DNA of 64,000 nucleotides from Reyranella sp. (GTDB lineage: Bacteria > Pseudomonadota > Alphaproteobacteria > Reyranellales > Reyranellaceae), in NCBI RefSeq assembly GCF_030651995.1, contig NZ_JAUSBN010000073.1:80459-144458 (forward strand), given 5' to 3'. Of the stretch, positions 8,674-16,429 are shown piece after piece. Both the position numbers and the translations under genes were made by a program. The notes beneath the pieces are model-generated. The model saw only the letters and a program-made list of their open reading frames with translations, had not been told where the DNA came from and searched no databases. The first letter of the stretch is position 1; each line of letters starts with the position of its first letter.

Positions 8674-9043
8674 GGCGAGGGGCGGCGTCAGGGATTACAA
8701 CAAACTCCCGTCACTCGCGAGAGTAGGGCTCTCGCATATGAGGAAAAGGTCCCTCACTTCGCTGGCGCTGACATCGTCTGTTTGATCGGCGCACTGCGCA
8801 AACCTCAATAAAATTGTCGTCCCGAACGAATGCGGGACCTTTCGTCTCATTCGAATCGCCAACTACCACGGTCTTTGAGGCCGAGCGCGATTGCCCTGCT
8901 CCGGAGGGGGGGCTTCGAAGCCAGGCTGCACTGGCTCGCATCCTGCACCGCGTACCATTGATACAAAAGGAGCGGCCCGTCGCCACGCCGGCGCCCCGCT
9001 GCCTCGTGATATCCTGCAGACAGCTGTTTTTGCGAGGGTACCG
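8674..9043. other. Intergenic region with degenerate palindromic repeat halves
   Basis: I see no convincing gene here. It holds two degraded copies of the palindrome arm described at 40309-40380: AAAGGTCCCTCacttcgctggcgctGACA at about 8745-8773, and its reverse-oriented partner at about 8814-8842 (TTGTCgTCCCGA...GGGACCTTT). Confidence 0.5.
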
Positions 9044-9244
9044 GTGCGCAGGGACGACAGGAAGCTTGCCGAGCTCGAGACCAACCTCAATCGACTCCGC
9101 GACGATCTCAACGATCTGTCGAAGGCGCTGAACGTCAATCCGCGCAACACCAGCCTGGTGATCCGGAGGGTCAACCTGATGGGCCGCATCGTGGCGGCAC
9201 AGTCCACCGTCGAGCAGTTGCGCGGCACCTTGCGCCACGCCTGA
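9044..9244 (+). CDS. Small coiled-coil protein
   Basis: A GTG start at 9044 follows GCGAGGG and gives 66 residues. The heptad-like ELETNLNRLRDDLNDLSKAL predicts a coiled coil, followed by NPRNTSLVIRRVNLMGRI. No known family. An upstream in-frame extension to 8891 has low-complexity composition and is probably not translated. Confidence 0.5.
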   Translation: MRRDDRKLAELETNLNRLRDDLNDLSKALNVNPRNTSLVIRRVNLMGRIVAAQSTVEQLRGTLRHA

Positions 9245-9253
9245 GGCGGCATA

Positions 9254-9275
9254 GCCCCTCTCTCTCCGAAGGGGC
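9254..9275. terminator. Hairpin between convergent genes
   Basis: GCCCCT pairs with AGGGGC around a 10-nt loop, located between the convergent genes ending at 9244 and 9284. There is no clear U-tract on either strand, so this is only a possible bidirectional terminator. Confidence 0.35.
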
Positions 9276-9283
9276 GGCGCGGA

Positions 9284-10057
9284 TCAGCCGCCGAGGCCGC
9301 GCTTCTTGCGGTATTCGTCGAGCTGGTGGATTGCCGCGGCGACGCCCTCGAGCGGGAACTCGTAATCCTGCGTCTCGACGCCCACCAGGCCTTCGCGTCC
9401 ACCCTTGCGGAGCCCCGAGAGTTCGGCCTCGCCCAACCAGGCGATGCTCCAGCCGCCGACCCCGACTCCGCTCAACTGGTTGCCGCCGCCGTTGCCGAAG
9501 CCCTTGCCGTCGATCTGGAAGGAACCGTCCCAGTCCTTCGGGCCCTTCATCGGCACCGCCACCTGCCACTGCCGCGAGTCGCCCGGCTGCACGAGGTCGA
9601 CGCCGATACGAACCCGGCGGCCGCCGGCCTTGGATAGGGCCACGCAGTACATGAAGGTCTGGCCGCTGCGCGCGGCGCGGATCAGCCAGGGGCCGGCCTC
9701 GCCGTACGGCCGTTCGAACCTGTCGTTGCCGACGATGTCGTAGCCGCCATAGCCGTTGGGGGCCGCCAGCTGGCCGTTGGTGCAGCGGCTGGCAAGCCGG
9801 CGGATGTGCGCCGAGGCGCCCTCGACGTCCGTGCGGTCGGTCTTCAGGCACCAGTCGACATGCATCTTGGTGACGGCATGCACGCCCTTGCTGAAATCCT
9901 GGCAGGCCGGATTGATCGCTATCGCGTCCTTGGCTGCCGTCGCCGCCGTCGCCGCATATTGCTGGCAAAAGGTGGCGTCGCCCGGTTCGGCCTGGGCCAC
10001 AGCGGGAGCAGCGAGCAGGGCGAGCATCGCCGCCAGGGAAAGCAGGTCTTTGCGCAT
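9284..10057 (-). CDS. Secreted hypothetical protein
   Basis: The 257-residue protein has a signal peptide (MRKDLLSLAAMLALLAAPAVAQA). An N-terminal helical part with paired Cys (FCQQYA, PACQDF, DWCLK, SRCTNG) precedes a beta-rich domain from about residue 100 (GYGGYDIVGNDRFERPYGEAG). I do not recognise the family. It is probably periplasmic with disulfides. A second secreted unknown lies just upstream on the same strand (start 10574). Confidence 0.65.
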   Translation of the reverse strand: MRKDLLSLAAMLALLAAPAVAQAEPGDATFCQQYAATAATAAKDAIAINPACQDFSKGVHAVTKMHVDWCLKTDRTDVEGASAHIRRLASRCTNGQLAAPNGYGGYDIVGNDRFERPYGEAGPWLIRAARSGQTFMYCVALSKAGGRRVRIGVDLVQPGDSRQWQVAVPMKGPKDWDGSFQIDGKGFGNGGGNQLSGVGVGGWSIAWLGEAELSGLRKGGREGLVGVETQDYEFPLEGVAAAIHQLDEYRKKRGLGG

Positions 10058-10079
10058 CGTCGTTCGGTTCCGTCGTCGT

Positions 10080-10574
10080 TTACTGGTGGGACGTCATGCA
10101 GCCGTCGATCCGCGCGCTCATCGTTTCGGGATCGCCGAGGTCGAAGCTGCGCTTCACGTTGCGTGCGGGGAGCTGCACCTCCATCCGCTTCGATTCGAAG
10201 AACATGTCGGTGAAACTGTTTTCCAGGACCGGGCTCCACAGCCGGTCGGGCGATCGCTGGGCCATCCTGAAGGTGAAGCGCTTGCCGCTGGGCCTGAAAA
10301 CGATCACGGCCTCGTCCGTGGCGCCGCTCGTGCCGGGGCCCGGCAGGATGAAGTGGCGCCGTCCGTCGTCGCCGAAGCTCATCCGCAGCCCTTCATTGTT
10401 CGGCCCCGTCGTGTCGGCCACGCAGCGTGCGAACTTGCCCTTGTCGTGGACGATGCTGATCTCCCAGCCGCCGAAGGTGCCGATCTTCTTCGTCTGCGCC
10501 ACCGCGGGCGCTCCTGGTCCCAACACGGCCATCATCGATCCTGCGACCAGAAGGCCCCATCTACGCCCGACCAT
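10080..10574 (-). CDS. Secreted hypothetical protein
   Basis: The start chosen is ATG 10574 after GCGGGAG (6 nt spacing), giving 164 residues; a TTG seven codons upstream is less likely. The signal peptide ends about AVAQ, followed by TKKIGTFGGWEIS. The pattern of a GGW motif after the signal, two Cys and beta-rich composition resembles invasion-associated locus B-type small secreted proteins, but I cannot assign it firmly. It ends 22 nt before the start of the next secreted unknown and is likely co-transcribed. Confidence 0.6.
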   Translation of the reverse strand: MVGRRWGLLVAGSMMAVLGPGAPAVAQTKKIGTFGGWEISIVHDKGKFARCVADTTGPNNEGLRMSFGDDGRRHFILPGPGTSGATDEAVIVFRPSGKRFTFRMAQRSPDRLWSPVLENSFTDMFFESKRMEVQLPARNVKRSFDLGDPETMSARIDGCMTSHQ

Positions 10575-10796
10575 CGCGAACTCCCGCAAGCGCAAGCACG
10601 ATCCCTCGACCGCGAGGAACTAACCTCATTTTCTAACGCTACTATATTGCAGGATTTTGCACGCGCACGCAGGGGGACGGACCCTATTGCCCTCCCGCGC
10701 ATGATGGGCCAGAAGAAACGCGGGTGTTCGCACTTCGGCGCGGGCAGGGACTAGCGCTGGTCGGGCCGCCAGCGGTCCCTGTTCCGTGCGAGACCC

Positions 10797-11996
10797 ATGA
10801 CCCGCAATCCCCACGTGCGTCCCAGCCTGTTGCGCCGCTTCATCGACAGCGAAGCGTCAGGCGGTATCGTGCTCATGGTGGCCGCTGCGCTGGCGCTGAT
10901 CGTCGCCAATTCACCGCTGGCGGCCGTTTATTTCACGGTGCTCAAGACCTATGCCGGTCCGCTAAGTGTGTCGCACTGGATCAACGATGCGCTCATGGCG
11001 GTATTCTTCCTGCTGGTCGGGCTGGAGATCAAGCGCGAGATCGTCGATGGCCAGCTCTCGACCTGGTCGCGGCGCATCCTGCCCGGCCTCTGCGCCGCCG
11101 GCGGCATGGCCGTCCCGGCGCTGATCTTCGCGTCGCTCAACTGGAACAACGGCGAGGTGATTCGCGGCTGGGCGATTCCCACCGCGACCGACATCGCCTT
11201 CGCGCTGGGCGTGCTCTCGCTGTTCGGCAACCGGGTGCCGGCCTCGATGAAGGTGTTCCTGACGGCGCTGGCGATCATCGACGATCTTGGCGCCGTGCTG
11301 ATCATCGCGGTCTTCTACACCGGCAATCTCGACCTCGCGGCCCTGGGGGGCGCGGCCGCCGTGCTGGTGGCGCTGCTGACGCTCAACCGGCTGAGGGTGC
11401 GGGTGCTGTGGCCCTACCTGCTGCTGGGTGTCGGCTTGTGGGTGCTGGTGCTGCTGTCGGGCGTCCATGCGACGGTCGCGGGCGTCGCCCTCGCGCTCAC
11501 CATCCCGATCGGACGCCCGGTGGCCGGCCGGCGCGAGCCGGCGGCCGGCTCGCCGCTGCACCGGCTCGAGCATGCGCTGATCAAGGTCGTGCCGTTCGTC
11601 ATCATTCCCATATTCGGCTTCGCCAATGCAGGCGTGTCCCTCGCTGGTTTCGATGCGGGTGCCTTGATCGATCCGCTGACGCTCGGCGTCGCGGGCGGGC
11701 TGGTCGTCGGCAAGGTGATCGGCGTCTACGGCACCGCGCTCGCGACCGTGAAGCTCGGTTGGGCCGACGCACCGGTCGGCGCGGCGCCGCTGCACGTGCT
11801 GGGCGTGGCGCTGCTCTGCGGCATCGGCTTCACGATGAGCCTGTTCATCGGCCTGCTCGCCTTCCCCGACAATCCGGCTCTGCAGGACGGCGTCAAGATC
11901 GGCATTCTGCTGGGCTCGCTCGTCGCGGCGGCGCTCGGGGCCCTGGTCCTGATGCTGAGCCCGAAGCCGGGCGGTGCCGAGGCGAGGGCTTTCTGA
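10797..11996 (+). CDS. nhaA: Na+/H+ antiporter NhaA
   Basis: The 399-residue protein carries all NhaA hallmarks: about 12 membrane segments, TATDIAFALG (Asp132) and AIIDDLGAV (Asp162-Asp163), equivalent to E. coli Asp133/163/164. It exchanges sodium for protons at the inner membrane for pH and salt homeostasis. The gene is monocistronic; a strong hairpin follows at 12001-12026. Confidence 0.95.
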   Translation: MTRNPHVRPSLLRRFIDSEASGGIVLMVAAALALIVANSPLAAVYFTVLKTYAGPLSVSHWINDALMAVFFLLVGLEIKREIVDGQLSTWSRRILPGLCAAGGMAVPALIFASLNWNNGEVIRGWAIPTATDIAFALGVLSLFGNRVPASMKVFLTALAIIDDLGAVLIIAVFYTGNLDLAALGGAAAVLVALLTLNRLRVRVLWPYLLLGVGLWVLVLLSGVHATVAGVALALTIPIGRPVAGRREPAAGSPLHRLEHALIKVVPFVIIPIFGFANAGVSLAGFDAGALIDPLTLGVAGGLVVGKVIGVYGTALATVKLGWADAPVGAAPLHVLGVALLCGIGFTMSLFIGLLAFPDNPALQDGVKIGILLGSLVAAALGALVLMLSPKPGGAEARAF

Positions 11997-12000
11997 AACC

Positions 12001-12026
12001 GGCCGCGACCCGTGAAGGTCGCGGCC
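12001..12026. terminator. Hairpin between nhaA and the DJ-1/PfpI gene
   Basis: A perfect 10-bp stem (GGCCGCGACC / GGTCGCGGCC) with a 6-nt loop lies between two convergent stops (11996 and 12041). No strong U-tract follows, but its position suggests a bidirectional terminator or mRNA-end stabiliser. Confidence 0.55.
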
Positions 12027-12040
12027 TGGTCGCCTCCGAT

Positions 12041-12772
12041 TCAGACGTTGTGCTCGACCAGCGTGCCGTCCTTCAGGATCAGCCCCTCGGCCGTCGGATA
12101 GACGAAGGAGAGCAGTTCCCTCAGCTTGTCCTTCTTGCGCGTGCCGACGTGATCCTCGACCAGCCGCAGCGACGTGGCGAGGCCGGAGCAGGGGCCGTTG
12201 CTGGTGAGATGCTTGCCGTCCTGCACGAAATTGATGCTGGTGTTGCGCACCAGCTTTGCGGCCGGAAGCTCGTGTTCGAACCTGTTGTACTGGTTCATGT
12301 AGGTCGTGCAGTGCACGCCGTCGAGCAGGCCGGCATGTCCCAGCACGAACGAGCCCGTGCACACCGACATGACGTACTTGCAGTCCGCTTGCGTCGCCAC
12401 TTTGCGGATATAGTCGAGCGTTCCGTTGGCCCGCAGCGCCTCGGTGGCCCGGGCGCCTTCGCCGCCGGGCACGACGACGACATTGGCCGCCGGCACGTTG
12501 TCGAAACTGTAATCGGCCAGGAACCGCATGCCCGACGACATCGTGATCGGCGCCGTCGTCGGGGCCACCGTGAACACGTTCGGCAGTCGCCGGGAAGTGG
12601 CGTTGGTGTTGAAGGTGTAGCTGAAATCCGCCTCGGTCATGTCCTGGGCTTCAGGATGATTGTCGAAAGTGGTGCCCCACCAGAACATCTCATACGGGCC
12701 CACCACATCCTGTTCCTCGGCGCCGTCGAACATGACCAGAGCGATGCTCAGGTCCGTCATCCTATTCGTCAT
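12041..12772 (-). CDS. DJ-1/PfpI family protein
   Basis: The start is ATG 12772 (after GGGGGAAG), giving 243 residues; an alternative ATG lies at 12760. The fold signature includes ALVMFDGAEEQDVVGPYEMF, VVVVPGGEGA and the nucleophile elbow SVCTGSFVLG with Cys138. The product belongs to the DJ-1/PfpI (GATase1-like) group, which includes isonitrile hydratase-like and AraC-associated sensor domains. No HTH domain is attached, so it is probably a stand-alone hydrolase or glyoxalase-like enzyme; substrate unknown. Confidence 0.82.
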   Translation of the reverse strand: MTNRMTDLSIALVMFDGAEEQDVVGPYEMFWWGTTFDNHPEAQDMTEADFSYTFNTNATSRRLPNVFTVAPTTAPITMSSGMRFLADYSFDNVPAANVVVVPGGEGARATEALRANGTLDYIRKVATQADCKYVMSVCTGSFVLGHAGLLDGVHCTTYMNQYNRFEHELPAAKLVRNTSINFVQDGKHLTSNGPCSGLATSLRLVEDHVGTRKKDKLRELLSFVYPTAEGLILKDGTLVEHNV

Positions 12773-13024
12773 CCATCTTCCCCCGAATGCACCGGGGGGA
12801 GAGAGTCTCCCCACCGGTAACCCCAAGATCGTCACCATTGACGCGGCGGACGCTAACATCGCGGCGGAGGGAGTCAAAGCAGCGTACCGCTGCGCACCTG
12901 CGCCCGCTCGACGATACGAATGGTGTCTCACGGCCTGATTGAATCCACCAGCTTCCAGGCCGGCCGTGTCAGCATCATGACGGTCACACGGCCGCCTGCG
13001 GGGCCGCGCCTCGGTCGCGCCTCG
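12773..13024. other. Intergenic region, nothing recognised
   Basis: This 252-bp gap lies between the promoter side of the DJ-1/PfpI gene and the 3' end of the SGNH gene. I see no gene, strong hairpin or repeat. Confidence 0.5.
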
Positions 13025-14521
13025 CTACCGGCAGTTGACCTCGATGCGGCGGGGCGGCGTCCTGAACCAGGGCGGAGAGCTGTCCATCGCGGGCTGCGGC
13101 TTCGGCCAGGCGCCCGACTTCAGGCGCGCCTCGATCAGGGGCACGAGCTGCTGCAGGATCACCCAGCCCTTCATGCGCGTGCCGGGGTAGGTCGTGTGGA
13201 CTCCGTCGGCATAGAGGTCGGGATCAAAGGGCATCGTGCCGGCGACATCGATGAAATCGATGCCGCGTTCCTGCGTGTACTTCTTCAGCACCCGGTTCTG
13301 GAAGTTCGCCAGCCGCTCGAGGTCGCGATAGCGCCACGGGTACATGTAGAGATTCAGATAGTCCCAGGTCATGCGGTTGCGGACGGGGTCGAGCTTCAAC
13401 CCATCCTTCACCATCCACAGGAACGAAGTGACCGCGAGCTCGGCGTCGATGGGCTTCAGGTCGGCCTGGATCCGGTCGAGGTCGCCCAGGATCTGGGTGA
13501 GCGATACCGGCAGGTCCTTGCGGGCGATGTCGGGATCGGTCTCGGAGAGGTCCTTTGGCCAGGTGAGCCGGTAGTCGGGCTTCGGCGCCTCCAGCCCCGT
13601 GGACGGCAGCTCGTCGGAGGCGCGCAGCGTCTGGATGCGGCGCACGATGTCGGAGTAGCGCGCGAGCACGTTGAGCCAGGCGGGCCCCGGCGGTTCGCGA
13701 GGCTTGAGCGGCTGCGGCTTCTCGCCCTGGGGCATCGACGCGACCAGGCTCTCCAGCCTGAACTGGTTGCCGCCCTCGTGATAGATCACCAGGTCGGGTC
13801 GCGCCGGCACGATCTCGGTGCGGACGATCGACTCTATTCCCTCCGAGTTGATGGATTCCCGCGCCGCGCTGGCGACTTCGATCCTGAGGTCGGGCCGGTT
13901 CTTCGCGGCCCACAGGTTGAGCCAGTGCGCGATGAACTCCGGATAGGAGTAGGGCATCTGGTGCGTGTCCGCCGTCGTCGAGGCGCCGGCGAAGACGATG
14001 CGGATCGTCTTCGGCGCGCGCGCGAAATCGATCGGCGCCCCGCGCCAGCCCAGCTGGTTGGTCACCAGTCCGATCGGCGAGGTGGTGTTCGGCCTGAAGC
14101 GGAAGGGCGGGTTGGGCTTGCCGTCCTCGGGATCAAAGAGTTCGAGTGATCCCGGCGCGTTGGCGAAGAACGGACTCTTGCAGGGATCGCCCACGAGCAC
14201 GGAGTTCCAGATCTTGAAGGCTTCCGGGGATTGGAACGGCGTGCCCGCCTTCTGCAGCGCACGGTCGAGCTCCATTGCCTCGGGCGGCACCGGCTTGCGG
14301 TTGGGCAGCGGCGGCGGATCGCTGAAGAACCACGCGCGCTCCACCGAGGCCGCGCGCGGCACGTCGTCGAGGCGATCGGCCGTCGTGTCGTTGCCGATGT
14401 TCACCCGGCGGACGGGCAGCTCGAGCTGGGTGAGGGGCAATCCCGCCAGCACGCGCGCGGCGCCTTCGGCGAAGATCAATCCGATCAGGATGGAGACGGA
14501 CATCATGATGGCATTCGCCAT
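13025..14521 (-). CDS. Membrane-anchored SGNH/GDSL-type hydrolase
   Basis: The 498-residue protein has one N-terminal membrane segment (MANAIMMSVSILIGLIFAEG), then an extracytoplasmic domain. Block I is FAGASTTAD (Ser nucleophile region), and the C-terminal block V is LYADGVHTTYPG with the Asp/His pair. This is an SGNH hydrolase fold as found in polysaccharide O-acetyl esterases and AlgJ/AlgX-like proteins. The substrate is unknown. The start is ATG 14521; a TTG five codons upstream is possible. The 5' end faces the three lasso-type precursor ORFs on the opposite strand. Confidence 0.72.
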   Translation of the reverse strand: MANAIMMSVSILIGLIFAEGAARVLAGLPLTQLELPVRRVNIGNDTTADRLDDVPRAASVERAWFFSDPPPLPNRKPVPPEAMELDRALQKAGTPFQSPEAFKIWNSVLVGDPCKSPFFANAPGSLELFDPEDGKPNPPFRFRPNTTSPIGLVTNQLGWRGAPIDFARAPKTIRIVFAGASTTADTHQMPYSYPEFIAHWLNLWAAKNRPDLRIEVASAARESINSEGIESIVRTEIVPARPDLVIYHEGGNQFRLESLVASMPQGEKPQPLKPREPPGPAWLNVLARYSDIVRRIQTLRASDELPSTGLEAPKPDYRLTWPKDLSETDPDIARKDLPVSLTQILGDLDRIQADLKPIDAELAVTSFLWMVKDGLKLDPVRNRMTWDYLNLYMYPWRYRDLERLANFQNRVLKKYTQERGIDFIDVAGTMPFDPDLYADGVHTTYPGTRMKGWVILQQLVPLIEARLKSGAWPKPQPAMDSSPPWFRTPPRRIEVNCR

Positions 14522-14699
14522 CGTTCGACCGTTCAAGGGCTTGTCCTCTGCTGGTGATGCTCCCCGGGCAGGCCGTTCTAGGGGCTTCGGCCGGCGAGGA
14601 AAAGCGCGACATTGTCGCCCGCTTCACGGCATGATCCCGAAAGGCGCCCGGCCTCTGCACCAGCGGCGTCCAGTTGGGGCGCGCGTGCTCGCGGGGCGG

Positions 14700-14758
14700 C
14701 TTGTAGCGCTTCCCATCAAGACACCGTAAAATGAGGTCGCTGACGGGGAACAAGCACG
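14700..14758 (+). promoter_or_regulatory. Conserved upstream block, copy A (precursor 1)
   Basis: The block starts cTTGTAGC and ends at the ATG of precursor 1. It aligns without gaps to 15295-15353 upstream of precursor 3 (42 of 58 positions identical by my count), including AAGACAC.GTA and GCTGACGGGGAA. Conservation outside the coding region suggests a shared promoter/leader. No textbook -35/-10 pair with standard spacing is obvious. Confidence 0.5.
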
Positions 14759-14953
14759 ATGAACCAGCGAACGGCCGACTCGGACGATGAAGAGGCGATC
14801 GCCGCGACCGGGATCGGCGAGGCGAGGAAGCCCTATCTGCAACCGCAGCTCGTGCGCCTCGGGACCTTGGCCGACATGACCCGGACGGTCGGATATCGCG
14901 GTTCGGCCGACGGTGGCCGCTTCCCGCAGCGATTCAGGACGGGGACTTTCTAG
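14759..14953 (+). CDS. Lasso-peptide-type precursor, copy 1
   Basis: The 64-residue ORF has the exact lasso leader motif YxxPxLx3Gx5T: Tyr26, Pro29, Leu31, Gly35, Thr41 (PYLQPQLVRLGTLADMT). If cleavage follows Arg42 (Thr at -2), the 22-residue core is TVGYRGSADGGRFPQRFRTG plus TF, with Asp51 at core position 9, a permitted macrolactam acceptor. The Thr at core position 1 is atypical (Gly, Ala, Ser or Cys are usual). Cleavage after Val44 would give a Gly start and Asp at 7. GGGGAA lies 9 nt before the ATG. No cyclase, protease or recognition-element genes lie nearby. Confidence 0.7.
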   Translation: MNQRTADSDDEEAIAATGIGEARKPYLQPQLVRLGTLADMTRTVGYRGSADGGRFPQRFRTGTF

Positions 14954-14978
14954 CGTACCGCGGGTGCACCTGGCGGTG
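14951..14978 (+). repeat. 3' repeat unit, copy 1
   Basis: TAGCGtaCCGCGGGTGCaCCTGGCGGTG begins with the stop codon of precursor 1. It recurs after precursor 2 (15180-15207) and, more diverged, after precursor 3 (15543-15572). The repeat shows that the duplicated unit extends past the ORF. Confidence 0.75.
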
Positions 14979-14990
14979 ATGGGGAGCGAG

Positions 14991-15182
14991 ATGGACCAGC
15001 GAATGACCGACTCCGATGAGGCAGAGCTGATCGCCACGACCGGGATCGGCGAGATGAAGAAGCCATACCTGCGGCCGCAGCTGGTCCGCCTCGGCGCGCT
15101 GGCCGACATGACGCGCAAGGTCGGCTATCGCGGTTCGGCCGACGGAGGGCGTTTCCCCTTTGGATTCAGGACGGCGTGGTAG
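14991..15182 (+). CDS. Lasso-peptide-type precursor, copy 2
   Basis: The 63-residue ORF aligns without gaps to copies 1 and 3; the ATG at 14991 follows GGGGAGCGAG. The leader motif positions are Tyr26, Pro29, Leu31, Gly35 and Thr41. The putative core from residue 43 is KVGYRGSADGGRFPFGFRTA plus W, with Asp51 at core position 9. It follows copy 1 by 37 nt and lacks its own copy of the upstream block, so it is probably co-transcribed with copy 1. Confidence 0.7.
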   Translation: MDQRMTDSDEAELIATTGIGEMKKPYLRPQLVRLGALADMTRKVGYRGSADGGRFPFGFRTAW

Positions 15183-15207
15183 CGCGCCGCGGGTGCGCCT
15201 GGCGGTG
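15180..15207 (+). repeat. 3' repeat unit, copy 2
   Basis: TAGCGcgCCGCGGGTGCgCCTGGCGGTG is nearly identical to 14951-14978 (3 differences in 28). Confidence 0.75.
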
Positions 15208-15294
15208 GCGTCTCAACAGGTCGGCTTCGGTGAGGCCGTAACCGCCGTACTCATCTCCTGGGACGATTCCGAAAGGCCTGCGGGCCCACGCTGA

Positions 15295-15353
15295 CTTGTA
15301 GCACTTTCCGTGAAGACACTGTAGATTGTCCGTGCTGACGGGGAAAAGCCAGG
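15295..15353 (+). promoter_or_regulatory. Conserved upstream block, copy B (precursor 3)
   Basis: Ungapped homologue of 14700-14758. Homology continues further upstream in patches (GATTCCGAAAGGC at about 15265 versus GATCCCGAAAGGC at about 14632), showing that a larger promoter-ORF cassette was duplicated. Confidence 0.5.
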
Positions 15354-15545
15354 ATGGACCAGCGAATTGCCGACTCGGAACAAGAAGCGGCACTTGCTGA
15401 GGCCGAGATTGGCGAGGCGAGGAAGCCTTACCTTCGACCGCAACTCGTGCGCCTCGGCACCTGGGCCGACATGACCCGGACGATCGGTAGTACCGGCGCG
15501 GCCGACGGCGGTCGATTTCGGGGGCGGACCAGAACGGCTCGTTAG
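15354..15545 (+). CDS. Lasso-peptide-type precursor, copy 3 (divergent core)
   Basis: The 63-residue ORF has the same leader register (Tyr26, Pro29, Leu31, Gly35, Thr41). The putative core from residue 43 is TIGSTGAADGGRFRGRTRTA plus R. Asp51 (core position 9) and the GGRF following it are retained. GYRGS is replaced by GSTGA, and the tail becomes strongly basic and loses its aromatic end. Leader conservation with core diversification is what RiPP precursor families show. It is preceded by its own upstream block. Confidence 0.68.
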   Translation: MDQRIADSEQEAALAEAEIGEARKPYLRPQLVRLGTWADMTRTIGSTGAADGGRFRGRTRTAR

Positions 15546-15563
15546 CGAGCTGCGGATGCGCGC

Positions 15564-15857
15564 CTAGCGGTGCTCGGGCATCGCCTTGAGCTGGTCCTTG
15601 GTCCAGCCCGTCACGGCATGGACGTTGCCATCCTCGTCGCGCATGAAGTCGAGGTCGCCCACCGGGACGCCCACCGGCTTGGCCCCGATGCCGAGGAAGC
15701 CGCCGACATCGATCACGATCTGTACCGCAGGGCCCGAGCCATGGAGATGGGCCACCGAGCCGATCGTTTGATCGCCAGGACCATAGATCGTGGCGTCCTC
15801 GAGGATCTCCGCGGTGAGTTCGGCGGCGGTCAGGCGGACATGCTTGCTGTGGTCCAT
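15564..15857 (-). CDS. PRC-barrel domain protein
   Basis: The 97-residue protein (ATG 15857 after GGAGGAGCG) starts MDHSKHVRLTAAEL. It has the PRC-barrel pattern of short beta strands with conserved Gly (IYGPGDQTIGSVAHLH, GGFLGIGAKPVGVPVGDLDF). PRC-barrel proteins of this size are common stress-related proteins in alphaproteobacteria. Its stop codon lies inside the third 3' repeat unit of the precursor cassette. A near-match to the stress promoter motif, GCAAC-N16-GGTT, lies upstream on the minus strand at 15895-15919. Confidence 0.8.
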   Translation of the reverse strand: MDHSKHVRLTAAELTAEILEDATIYGPGDQTIGSVAHLHGSGPAVQIVIDVGGFLGIGAKPVGVPVGDLDFMRDEDGNVHAVTGWTKDQLKAMPEHR

Positions 15858-16087
15858 GGTTCGCTCCTCCTCGTTGGGATGGTGAGAACCCGTTAACCCG
15901 GCGGAGGCGCCGACGTTGCAGGCCAGATGGACTGAGCATTGCCAACTTCTGATTCCGGGCGGCGCGGCCGGCTCGACCCGCGCGGCTAGTCTCGACCGCG
16001 TGTTTCACGCTGCGATGGCTACGGTCCGGAACTCGCCTTGTCGCCGGATCGCGGGGTCACTGTCCTGATGCCGCGGATGACGATCCG

Positions 16088-16387
16088 GTGGGGATCATGC
16101 CGATCACGCTGCCGGTCTTCCTGCCCGCGGTGGAAGCGTACGGGTGGGATCCGATCTGGTTCGGCGTCATCTTCATCATCATGATGGAGATCGGCTACAT
16201 GACGCCGCCCTTCGGCTTCAACCTGTTCTACCTGAAGGCCGTGGTGCCGCCGAGCGTGACGATGAGCGACATCTACTGGTCGGTCATCCCCTACGTGCTG
16301 GTGACCTTCGTCGGCGTGCTGATCCTCATCGCCTTCCCCGACATCGCGCTGTACTTTCCCAACCTGTTCTTCGGCGTGTCGAAGTAG
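16088..16387 (+). pseudogene. C-terminal remnant of TRAP transporter large permease (DctM)
   Basis: About 99 codons match only the last quarter of a DctM permease: ITLPVFLPAVEAYGWDPIWFGV, then GYMTPPFGFNLFYLK and a final membrane segment. Full-length DctM is about 430 residues; the remaining three quarters are absent upstream (15858-16087 has no related coding sequence). This is a 5'-deleted remnant, probably non-functional. It lies 42 nt upstream of the cyclase gene. Confidence 0.8.
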
Positions 16388-16429
16388 CAGTCTGCGTACC
16401 CGCCCTTCGGGACCAGGGGAGGGAAGTCG

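Noticed and set aside
14744..14770. GGAAC-N16-CGAA before precursor 1 as an EcfG promoter
   Set aside because: It would place the -10 inside the coding sequence and the second box mismatches.
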